Under the pieces are notes generated by a model. It did not search any database. It was not told the origin of the DNA and saw nothing but the letters and a program-made list of their open reading frames with translations. Positions 1-7,444 of a stretch of DNA of 12,372 bases are shown here, piece after piece. Origin of the DNA: Parachlamydiaceae bacterium (GTDB lineage: Bacteria > Chlamydiota > Chlamydiia > Chlamydiales > Parachlamydiaceae); the NCBI GenBank assembly GCA_013698165.1, contig JACCVN010000119.1, positions 1 through 12,372 on the forward strand, written 5' to 3'. Position numbers and translations under genes: made by a program. Numbering within the stretch: position 1 is the first letter of the stretch; the number at the start of each line of letters is the position of its first letter.

Positions 1-1424
1 GCAGATTCTTTGACCTTTTGCAAAGTTTTTGCTGCCCCCCCTTTATCTTCGTCTTCTTTGGATAAGCCCATTGCAAGACTATTAGTTTTGACTAGGTCTT
101 CAAGAAACATAACATGTCGTGGCATGCGTTGCACAGGTAATATAGTGTTGTTTCTAAAGGTGTTTTCTTTTCCTTGTATTTCCACTTCTGAAGCTTTCGG
201 AAAAGTTTTACCCAAATCTATTTTAAGAAGAAGGTTATCTAGTATACCTTTTATGGCAGCGCAGTCCTTCATGGTTTCAGTATACTTTGATAAAATAGAA
301 TCGTCATTATAAACTTCCAGGATATCCTCAAGATTTAAATTCTTCACATCTCCACCTTTTTCTGAAATTTTCTGTTCGATTTTATCTTCGAACTGTTTTG
401 ATGCTTCATAAAGTTTATTGAATGATTCAATATGTCCAATGAGTTGATATTCAATTAATTCTTTGCCAAAAGCTTCATTTTTTGATGGAGCGACTTTCCA
501 CTGGATGTCAATTGTTTCAAGAGGAGTTTTATTTTCAACGAGAAAAGCGTTTAACTGATTTTTTAAATTTTCTAATCCTTGAAAATGGGATTTTTCCGTG
601 GCAACTACTTCACCGATGATGTGGGGGAGTTTTAGCTTGGCTGCATCCATCTTTAACTTGGTCTCATCTACCTTATTATCTGGCACAATTTCAACAACAT
701 CTTTCGCTTCCGATTTAATTTCTGCGGCAGATGCATTATCAGCTTCAGCCTCGGGAAGGTTCACCCCCTCAGAGCTTTGATGAGTCTCTTCCATAGCATC
801 TTCCAGGCTAGAGCTAGAGCCATGACTCGAGACTTCTTCCGGCTCTTCACCTATCGATTCTTCCTTGGAAGTACTGGCACTTGATTTAGAGCCATGACTC
901 GAAATCTCTTCTGATTTTTCGGAATTTGAGCTTGGTCCTTTGTCTATTGAACCAAGGCTAGATCTAGAGCCTTCACTTGAAACATTTTCTAGATTATTAA
1001 CCATTGTTTGTGGCTGAGACACCAGCTCTAAACCCAATGCTCTAGTTATAATGTTAGCAAAGGAAGTCTTTGCAGTTGCGGCGTGTTGTTTTGTTTCATC
1101 ACTCACCTGATTCTTCCAGACATATTTAACTGCAACTTCAGATCCTTTAAAGAGAAGATATGGAAAAGATACTGGAAAGATGGCAAGAGCTGCGAGACCT
1201 CTGATGGCATAGTCACCAGCCTTTTGGGCATAAACAATTCGACTGGTAGATTGTTTGACGTTATTGGTTCCACTCTTTAGGTCATTATCAGAAGCATTAT
1301 CCAGTTCTTTGTGAGCTTCTTGGGTGATTACCTTTTTTGATTTCGTTTCGGGCTCTTCATTGAGAGTAGGACCTACCTTTGCTAGGGGAATATATATTGG
1401 ATTATGTTCAATTTTTTCTGACAT
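1..1424 (-). CDS. Secreted RhoGEF (Dbl-homology) effector candidate, C-terminus beyond window
   Basis: The reading frame is open from an ATG at 1424 to the left edge (about 474 residues seen). An AGGGG ribosome site at 1431-1435 supports this start. Residues 1-110 hold a module shared with the 735-aa protein at 5203-7410: NPIYIP at 8-13, a hydrophobic stretch at about 72-92, then AVKYVWKN. Residues about 150-215 form a Ser/Glu-rich linker with repeated SSHGS-type motifs. From about 266 comes a DH domain: helix 1 reads LPHIIGEVVATEKSH, with the Glu that DH domains use against switch I, and the conserved PVQRMPRHVMFLEDL helix starts near 430. The domain is roughly half identical to the DH of the 937-aa protein. 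DH domains catalyse GDP/GTP exchange on Rho GTPases, which bacteria lack, so the target should be host Rac/Rho/Cdc42. The start lies inside the end of the upstream chaperone gene, suggesting coupled translation. The DH call is strong; type III secretion is inferred from the chaperone neighbour. Confidence 0.85.
   Translation of the reverse strand, partial: MSEKIEHNPIYIPLAKVGPTLNEEPETKSKKVITQEAHKELDNASDNDLKSGTNNVKQSTSRIVYAQKAGDYAIRGLAALAIFPVSFPYLLFKGSEVAVKYVWKNQVSDETKQHAATAKTSFANIITRALGLELVSQPQTMVNNLENVSSEGSRSSLGSIDKGPSSNSEKSEEISSHGSKSSASTSKEESIGEEPEEVSSHGSSSSLEDAMEETHQSSEGVNLPEAEADNASAAEIKSEAKDVVEIVPDNKVDETKLKMDAAKLKLPHIIGEVVATEKSHFQGLENLKNQLNAFLVENKTPLETIDIQWKVAPSKNEAFGKELIEYQLIGHIESFNKLYEASKQFEDKIEQKISEKGGDVKNLNLEDILEVYNDDSILSKYTETMKDCAAIKGILDNLLLKIDLGKTFPKASEVEIQGKENTFRNNTILPVQRMPRHVMFLEDLVKTNSLAMGLSKEDEDKGGAAKTLQKVKES
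816..980 (-). repeat. Ser-rich coding repeats in the linker of the left RhoGEF gene
   Basis: The 15-base string AGAGCCATGACTCGA occurs exactly at 816-830 and 888-902, and a diverged third copy lies at about 957-980. They encode SSHGSSSS, SSHGSKSS and SSEGSRSS, spaced about 70-78 bases apart. The segment links the N-terminal module to the DH domain and is probably disordered. It looks like expansion of a short acidic Ser-rich unit. Confidence 0.7.
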
Positions 1425-2289
1425 AAGTCACCCCTATGAGTATTACATGTTTCTCTGTTTTCTCATCAATTGCTTTAGAATCTTCTTCCTCATCTGGAAG
1501 AGCCGCAGCGATGAGATTTTCAATATTGACAACTCGTTTTTGCATTTCCTCATCAACTTTGGTGGTTTCAATGATGCTTTTAATTTCTTTTACTTCTGCA
1601 ATTGCATCTTCAAGCTTGCCGGTTTTAAGAAAACTTTCGGCCGCAAAAATATGAGTTCCGATAAAATCAGGTGCCAGCATGGAAGTAAATGCAAAAGCGC
1701 GTAGAGCAAGATCATATTGCTCACATTTTTGTGCCACTATCCCAAGTCGATACCAATAATCAGGTTCTTCAAAATCCAGAGCGGACAAAAAAGCAAAAAT
1801 TGATAGGCTCTCGGGCATTAGCCCTTCGCTATATTTGGCGATACCGATGTTTAATATGGATGAAAGATTTTGTGGCGAAAGTTTTATAGCTGCATTTAAG
1901 GTTTCATCATTGAGATTGACAGGATCGAGGCTTGAAATGCTTTTGTTAAGCTTATTCAATCCTGCAATTAAGAGATCATGGTTATCTTTTTCGAGGTAAC
2001 GATTGCCTTCGTTTCTTAAGATATTGATGGCTGTTTCTACATGTTTACTAAAATCAGGCATGTCGAGAGATTCACGCAATTCGTGCTCCAGTTTGGTGCG
2101 GCGGGTTTGCAATCCTAGAAGCTTATTTTGGGTAGGGTCTTCTTCAGCGAGTAAAAGATCAACTTCTTGTTGAATGGATTTTTCAATGATAGCGGTAAAA
2201 GGTCCACGTTGGGGTGGAGGTTTCTCGGTAGGTTTCTTTCTTATTTCAGATTTAAGCAAGGCATCATGTATTGCAGGATCAATAGGCAT
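1408..2289 (-). CDS. Class II type III secretion chaperone, SycD/LcrH-like TPR protein (chaperone A)
   Basis: This 293-residue protein has a helical N-terminal part and then, from about residue 150, three tetratricopeptide-like units in the SycD/LcrH/IpgC pattern. The most diagnostic string is the PDYWYRLGIVAQKCEQYDLA stretch, followed by FIGTHIFAAESFLKTGKLEDA. Proteins of this class hold translocators or effectors partly unfolded in the cytoplasm before secretion. It is longer than typical class II chaperones (about 160-230 residues) because of about 140 extra N-terminal residues. It is a clear paralogue of the protein at 7445-8260 and keeps the same N-terminal extension. The start at 2289 has a GAGGG site just upstream and lies 18 bp after the 937-aa RhoGEF gene. 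The last residues (VILIGVTYVRKN) are read from DNA that also carries the ribosome site and ATG of the next gene, a 17-base overlap. The likely client is the adjacent RhoGEF; that is inference. Confidence 0.85.
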   Translation of the reverse strand: MPIDPAIHDALLKSEIRKKPTEKPPPQRGPFTAIIEKSIQQEVDLLLAEEDPTQNKLLGLQTRRTKLEHELRESLDMPDFSKHVETAINILRNEGNRYLEKDNHDLLIAGLNKLNKSISSLDPVNLNDETLNAAIKLSPQNLSSILNIGIAKYSEGLMPESLSIFAFLSALDFEEPDYWYRLGIVAQKCEQYDLALRAFAFTSMLAPDFIGTHIFAAESFLKTGKLEDAIAEVKEIKSIIETTKVDEEMQKRVVNIENLIAAALPDEEEDSKAIDEKTEKHVILIGVTYVRKN

Positions 2290-2307
2290 ATAAAACCCTC
2301 TTTTTAA

Positions 2308-5121
2308 CTAAACTTCTAATTTTAAAAACCTTTGAAAGAGAGGAAGGTCATTTACTTTACCGTTCAATTCGAGATTTTCTTGTTCAAACGGGTTACGTAC
2401 AGAACTGCTACGATTATTCCAATTGATCCGTTCCATATTTTTGTAGACATAAGATTGAAAATTTTCTAAGAGTTTTGCTGCATTTCCACGCGTTACCCCA
2501 TCATTTGCCTTCAAAAGCACTTCTAGATGATCGATAATGTGTTCGATTGCTTTTGGAGACTCTTTATTTATTTTGACAATAGTATCGATAGACCTAGGAA
2601 GAGTGGTGTAATTGCCATTTTCATCGAAAATAACACCATTGCCACGATCCATTAAATCAATGGCTTTATTGAGGTTTTCGATAAGAGCTTCATTTTGCTT
2701 GCGTTCTGTAATCCCTAACAATTCATCTACTTGTTGAACATTTGAAATAGTCTGACCAAGGGATTGCTTTTCTGCATGATAACGTTGTTGAGAAACTGAA
2801 TCATTTTTAGCAAGTTTAAGGTTTTCAGTATTTTCCTCTAAGAGCTTGGCACTATACAAATCGGCAGATGCCAATATGTTTTCGGCTCTTTTACTTGCTT
2901 TAGCGGCTTCATCAGCGCTGATCTCGGTTTTATCCTTTAAGATCAGATTATCATTCTCATCAAGAGCGATATTTTTTTCACGGTCATTATCTTTTTGTTC
3001 TAACAAAACCTTTAACGATTCAATATCTTTGAATGTGGTCGAGGTAAGCTCTTGGTAGGTTTCCTTAAGTATTTCGTCATTTCTTATGGATTGCATTGCC
3101 CAATTGCTTTTTTCGAGAGAGGCTAAAAGACCTTTAGCGGCTTTTTTTACCAATGGATCATGGGAGTTTGCAACAGTTTTTATGTCATCCAGGATGATAT
3201 TGAGGTCCTGTTTTTGAAAAAAGCTTCGGTTAGAGTTATGTGTGAATGTGGGCAATACCGAAGTTCTTTTTGAATCTTGATCAATTTCATTTATGTCGTC
3301 TAGCGTTTTTCTGACTTCCTCTAGCGTGCTCTTATCAACTAGGATACCACTTTCAATATTGAGGTATTTTGCATGGTCTTTTATTTTAAGTAGAGTGTGT
3401 AAAGCCAATTCATTTTTAGCCTCCGGATCACTGATATTTGCTGTTTTGACAAGGTCTTCAAGAAGCATGACATGTCGTGGCATACGCTGCACGGGAAATA
3501 CGGTTCTATTTTTTAGAATGTTGATTTTACCTCCTTCACCAATCATACTTTCTTCTGATAAATGAGGAAAAGTTTTTGCATAATCAATTCGCAAAAGAAG
3601 ATTATCCAATTTTCCTTTGATGGCAGAGCAATTTTTCATTGTTTCAACATATGGCAAAACGATTGCGTCATCATTATAAACCTCAAGAAGGTCTTCGAGA
3701 GTTAAATTATTAACGTTCCCTTTATTGCGGATTTTCTCCTCGATACTTTCTTCAAATTTTTGGGTGGCTTCGTAAACTTTTTCATATGATTCAATATAGT
3801 TAATGAGTTCAAATTCCAATTTTTCTTTACCAAATGCTTCATTTTTTGATGGGGGATTTTTCCAATGTATATTTATCGTTTGATGTGGAGGTTTAACTGT
3901 TACAAGGAATGTATTTAAATTAGTGTTTAATTCCCTTAGTCCTTGCAAATGCGATCTTTCGGTACTGACAATTTCTGCAATAATATGCGGTAGCTTTAAC
4001 TTAGCATTTTCTGCGGGGGTCTTCACTTCATCGACCTTATCTTGGAGGATTTGTTTAAGCTCGGAAACTTCTTCTTTAAGATCAGGAACTTCTACTTTGG
4101 GGCGTGTATCCTCTAGCACAAGCTCTTCAGGCAAAATATTTGCTGAACTTTGACGAATTGTCCCCTCAATTTTTTGGATAGTTTGAGCTTGAGGTTTTGG
4201 AATTGCATCAAGGTTAACAATATTTGGAGTGGGTCTTTGATCTGAAATACTTGAAATATCTCTAGAATCTAGCTTTTGACGTAGTAAATCTAGTAGAGAA
4301 TTATTCTTACCGTCTATTTGTTTGAACAATCCATTTGTATCCGCTTCGATGAGGATATTCTTCCTATCTGAAGGTTCAAATCCCAAAATAGGGTCGATAA
4401 AGCTGATTCCATTGATTTTACCACTAGCAAGGTTTTCCTTGACGATAGTCTTTAAGGCCTCTGTTGAGGCAGGCTTGTTAACGATGATAAATTTTCTGAA
4501 AGTATCTAATGAAATGATGCTTTTGTCTCCAACATTTTCAAGCAAATACTTCATTATTTCTTTCTTCTCAGAATCTTTGCAGTTGCGAAAACCTTTTGAT
4601 AAATCTTTGATAATGCCTTCTTTATCAGTGTCAGCGAAGACTGCAACTCCCGTTTTTTCTCGATACTTTATTATAAATTCTTTGCAAAATGCAGGAGCAT
4701 CTTTAGGGGGTGCTGCATGCACATTGGCATTATCTGTACGGCCCATTGCAGCGGAAAATACCGAACTAATGTCCCTCAGTGCTTGGGAAAACAAGTTGCC
4801 AAGCACGCTGAAAGATGTTTGGAGCCCTCTGGGTAGTTCAAAGGTTCTTCCCAAAATGGTAAAACTTAATCTCTTAATTTGTTCAGGCTGGGGAGTTGAC
4901 GTTTTCACAGGCTCATTGAGAATTGATTCTTGTTTCGTTTGCGTTAACGTCTTTAAATCAGAAGTCCCCCCCTCTACTTTTTCAACGCCTGCAGTTGCTT
5001 TTTCTTCGTCCAATTTCTTGCGATCTTCTTCCAACTTTTTAAAAAAATCAGCCCTTACCTGAGGGTCTCCTTGTACTCCATTTGAACCTGATCCTGGTCC
5101 ACTTCGGATATCTCTATTCAT
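2308..5121 (-). CDS. 937-aa RhoGEF (Dbl-homology) effector candidate
   Basis: This is a large hydrophilic, mostly helical protein. An AGGGGG ribosome site sits 5 bases from the ATG at 5121. Residues 1-135 are low-complexity and then amphipathic, and about 140-285 form a helical domain I do not recognise. About 285-375 is a Pro/acidic linker ending in a short coiled coil. A DH domain spans about 380-592. Its CR1 is IIAEIVSTERSHLQGLREL with the conserved Glu, CR3 is VQRMPRHVMLLEDLVKT near 545, and the late Asn used against switch II/Mg lies in HAKYLN near 590. The length matches a DH domain (about 200 residues). No PH domain is visible after it; the remaining 340 residues are coiled-coil-like and include a segment also seen in the 735-aa neighbour (about 640-686). 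The predicted role is host Rho GTPase activation after type III secretion by the flanking class II chaperones. The N-terminus differs from the other two effectors, so its chaperone site may also differ. Confidence 0.87.
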   Translation of the reverse strand: MNRDIRSGPGSGSNGVQGDPQVRADFFKKLEEDRKKLDEEKATAGVEKVEGGTSDLKTLTQTKQESILNEPVKTSTPQPEQIKRLSFTILGRTFELPRGLQTSFSVLGNLFSQALRDISSVFSAAMGRTDNANVHAAPPKDAPAFCKEFIIKYREKTGVAVFADTDKEGIIKDLSKGFRNCKDSEKKEIMKYLLENVGDKSIISLDTFRKFIIVNKPASTEALKTIVKENLASGKINGISFIDPILGFEPSDRKNILIEADTNGLFKQIDGKNNSLLDLLRQKLDSRDISSISDQRPTPNIVNLDAIPKPQAQTIQKIEGTIRQSSANILPEELVLEDTRPKVEVPDLKEEVSELKQILQDKVDEVKTPAENAKLKLPHIIAEIVSTERSHLQGLRELNTNLNTFLVTVKPPHQTINIHWKNPPSKNEAFGKEKLEFELINYIESYEKVYEATQKFEESIEEKIRNKGNVNNLTLEDLLEVYNDDAIVLPYVETMKNCSAIKGKLDNLLLRIDYAKTFPHLSEESMIGEGGKINILKNRTVFPVQRMPRHVMLLEDLVKTANISDPEAKNELALHTLLKIKDHAKYLNIESGILVDKSTLEEVRKTLDDINEIDQDSKRTSVLPTFTHNSNRSFFQKQDLNIILDDIKTVANSHDPLVKKAAKGLLASLEKSNWAMQSIRNDEILKETYQELTSTTFKDIESLKVLLEQKDNDREKNIALDENDNLILKDKTEISADEAAKASKRAENILASADLYSAKLLEENTENLKLAKNDSVSQQRYHAEKQSLGQTISNVQQVDELLGITERKQNEALIENLNKAIDLMDRGNGVIFDENGNYTTLPRSIDTIVKINKESPKAIEHIIDHLEVLLKANDGVTRGNAAKLLENFQSYVYKNMERINWNNRSSSVRNPFEQENLELNGKVNDLPLFQRFLKLEV

Positions 5122-5141
5122 AATGTCCCCCTGAGAAATTA

Positions 5142-5170
5142 ACTATATTAGACGATACTAATTTTTTAAA
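5142..5170 (-). promoter_or_regulatory. Possible internal promoter before the 937-aa RhoGEF gene
   Basis: On the minus strand TTTAAA, 17 bases, then TATAGT lie in the AT-rich 81-bp gap, ending 20 bases before the start codon. The -10 matches 5 of 6 consensus bases and the -35 matches 4 of 6. The region is so AT-rich that chance matches are likely, so this is a weak call. Confidence 0.25.
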
Positions 5171-5202
5171 ATTATTTTGTTTAATTGAATGGCATAATTT
5201 GA

Positions 5203-7410
5203 TTATTGTGCATATTTGTTTTGCAATCTTTGTAATTCATGTAGAAATTCTAGCGCGCCTTCCAGATAATTACCTGAATCATATGTCACATCCTTTGCAA
5301 GTTCTGCATAACCTTTATTTAAAGCCTTGCAATCACGGTTATACTGTATCTCCATTCCTAACTTTGGCGTTCCAACTATTTTTTTTAATGCTTCATTATT
5401 TGCTGTATGTTCTTCTTCAGTAAAATAGGGGTTGCCTTGGGATGGTTTTTCTTTAAGACCAACAGCATCCCTAAGTACTTCTTTATGTATAAAATTTTTA
5501 TGCATGTCATTTTTTATAAAATCTGTGAATGGGCCAGCTTCAAATTTTTTATTAGGTTCATTTATGGCAGTAAACATCTGAGTTTCGCTAAGATCTTTTT
5601 CCTCTACTAACATATGACCCCATAAAACAGGCTGCTCATTTCTCATTGCCATTTCCTCATAAGCTTGTTCTGCTTTACCTTGAAGGTTATTAACACCTTG
5701 AGTAAACTTTTCCTTTTGTTCTGGATTGACATTGGATTGAGCAATTATTAATTTTGCATCATCAAATTTTTTTTGATTCGCTTCTTTAAGTAAAGGAGCA
5801 TTATCACTAACATTTTTTTGTGTTTTTTCAATTGTTGATGCAAATTTTGTATTTAAACGCAATAAGCCCATCATGGTCTCAGAATCTTCAGGAGTTTTAA
5901 ATTTCTCTTGAACTGGCAATTTTTTATTTAAAATTTCAAGTTTATTTATAACTATTCCTATTCTATTTCCTTCATCTAAATGAGGTTTGACAAGTTCAGC
6001 GATTTCTTTATCAGTTTTTTTACCTTTATTTTCTTCTCTCAATTTGGGAACCACGTCATCGAGCTCCTTTTTTTTTGCCTTTAATGATTCCAATTGGTCT
6101 GATGTGACGCCTTGTAATTCTTTTGACCCTTTAATTTCATTTATAACTTCTCCATAAGAGGTGTTAAAATTTCTAATATTATGCATTATAATTGGAGCTT
6201 GTTTCATTGCTTCTTCTTTCCTTAGTAAAAATACAGGCTTGCCGATAGGAATGTCATTATCAATTTTATTCAACTCTTGAATCATACTTTCGACAAATTC
6301 TCCAGATAAATTATTTAATCCTCGTTCTTTGTTTAAGTTGTTGATAATGCGATTTTTGTTAGTTAATGAATCTAATTCTGAGCGAAATCCATTTTGCGCA
6401 TCTCTTCTTAACTTAACAGTTTCATCAATAAATCCCATTTTCATTTTATCTGTGAACTGAATGCTCTCAGGGTTAATATTGTTATTTTTTAACATTTTGC
6501 TAGCTAAGTTAATTTCTTCTTGATCTCCGACTATTATTTCATGCTGCTCAATTGTTTTTCTCACCCACTTATTGGCTTTCAAATCATCAAACATTTTATT
6601 TGCTTCAATTACTGTTTCTTTATTGCCACTTACAGATAAAGATTTTACTCGCCCTAAAAGGTTATTGAGGTATTCTTTCGCAGCATCACTTTTTCCAGCC
6701 TCCCCTAAAAACCCTTTGAGTTTTGTATCTCTTTGCCCAACTCTTAAATCTAATCCATCTGATGTAGATGTGAAATCATTTTTTTTTACTTCCTTAAGTT
6801 TTAAATTATTATCTGCTTTTAAAGGCTCGATAAGGTTTTTTAGTATTTCAATTTCTTTTAATTCTGCAGTTCTAGACTCTTGAGTTGGTTTCGAAACCTC
6901 TCTTTGTTTACTGCTTACTGATTCCGTAACTTTGGATTTTTCTAATGTTTTGGATTCTGTAGGTTTTTCTAATCTCTCTCTTTCTCCTGATCCCTTTGTT
7001 TCTATTGGTTCAACTCCCAAAGCATGATTCATAGTTTGGATAAAAGTATTTTTTGCCAATGAAATTTTTTGTTTAGTTTGATCACTCACATGATTTTTCC
7101 AAACATATTTGACAGCCATTTCTCCCCCCTTGTAAACGACATAAGGGAGGATTACAAGGCCTGCTAGCCCTCTGACTGCATAATCACCAAATTTTTGGAG
7201 ATTGCTGGGTTTTACGGTTCCTGAGGCTACATTGTTACCTGGTTTTTCGGGATTTTGGATTTCGTTATCGGAAGCTTTTCTAAGAGATTCACGTGCTTTT
7301 ACCACTTCTTTTTTTGTCATCTCTCCAGCTTTTTGGGGGTCTTGAGTGCGATTAAGGCCTTCGCTTGACTGGGTCGCCGGTTTATATAATGGATTAGTTT
7401 TAAACTCCAT
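5203..7410 (-). CDS. Large effector candidate of unknown activity (735 aa) with shared N-terminal module
   Basis: I recognise no catalytic domain. The start is placed at the ATG at 7410 (MEFKTNPLYKP) because a TGGAG site lies 9 bases upstream (7420-7424) and the alignment with the left RhoGEF begins there. An upstream in-frame start at 7473 would overlap the chaperone gene and add an unaligned tail. Residues 1-120 match the left RhoGEF: NPLYKP (6-11), a helical stretch with KASDNEI, a hydrophobic segment at about 77-93, then AVKYVWKNHVSDQTKQ. A charged Ser/Glu/Lys linker follows (about 135-200), then a long helical, coiled-coil-like body with few cysteines. Residues about 247-292 align without gaps to about 640-686 of the 937-aa RhoGEF. 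The gene lies 34 bp after a class II T3SS chaperone, the usual arrangement for a chaperone and its client, which argues for secretion. The hydrophobic segment could be a chaperone-masked or membrane-inserting element. The function is unknown. Confidence 0.75.
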   Translation of the reverse strand: MEFKTNPLYKPATQSSEGLNRTQDPQKAGEMTKKEVVKARESLRKASDNEIQNPEKPGNNVASGTVKPSNLQKFGDYAVRGLAGLVILPYVVYKGGEMAVKYVWKNHVSDQTKQKISLAKNTFIQTMNHALGVEPIETKGSGERERLEKPTESKTLEKSKVTESVSSKQREVSKPTQESRTAELKEIEILKNLIEPLKADNNLKLKEVKKNDFTSTSDGLDLRVGQRDTKLKGFLGEAGKSDAAKEYLNNLLGRVKSLSVSGNKETVIEANKMFDDLKANKWVRKTIEQHEIIVGDQEEINLASKMLKNNNINPESIQFTDKMKMGFIDETVKLRRDAQNGFRSELDSLTNKNRIINNLNKERGLNNLSGEFVESMIQELNKIDNDIPIGKPVFLLRKEEAMKQAPIIMHNIRNFNTSYGEVINEIKGSKELQGVTSDQLESLKAKKKELDDVVPKLREENKGKKTDKEIAELVKPHLDEGNRIGIVINKLEILNKKLPVQEKFKTPEDSETMMGLLRLNTKFASTIEKTQKNVSDNAPLLKEANQKKFDDAKLIIAQSNVNPEQKEKFTQGVNNLQGKAEQAYEEMAMRNEQPVLWGHMLVEEKDLSETQMFTAINEPNKKFEAGPFTDFIKNDMHKNFIHKEVLRDAVGLKEKPSQGNPYFTEEEHTANNEALKKIVGTPKLGMEIQYNRDCKALNKGYAELAKDVTYDSGNYLEGALEFLHELQRLQNKYAQ

Positions 7411-7444
7411 AAGAACATTCTCCACATTAAATATGTTAAACCAC

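Noticed and set aside
10..312. Plus-strand open frame of 100 codons, similar to another at 3293-3565
   Set aside because: Both are antisense to the homologous DH-domain coding sequences; their mutual similarity is explained by the duplication on the minus strand.
4322..5062. 246-codon open frame on the plus strand
   Set aside because: It lies entirely antisense to the 937-aa RhoGEF gene, which has coherent domains and a strong ribosome site. The antisense frame is Ser/Leu-rich shadow sequence.
5203..7410. WxxxE-type GEF motif in the 735-aa protein
   Set aside because: I checked the tryptophans that I could place (VWKNHV, WVRKT, WGHML); none has Glu four residues later.
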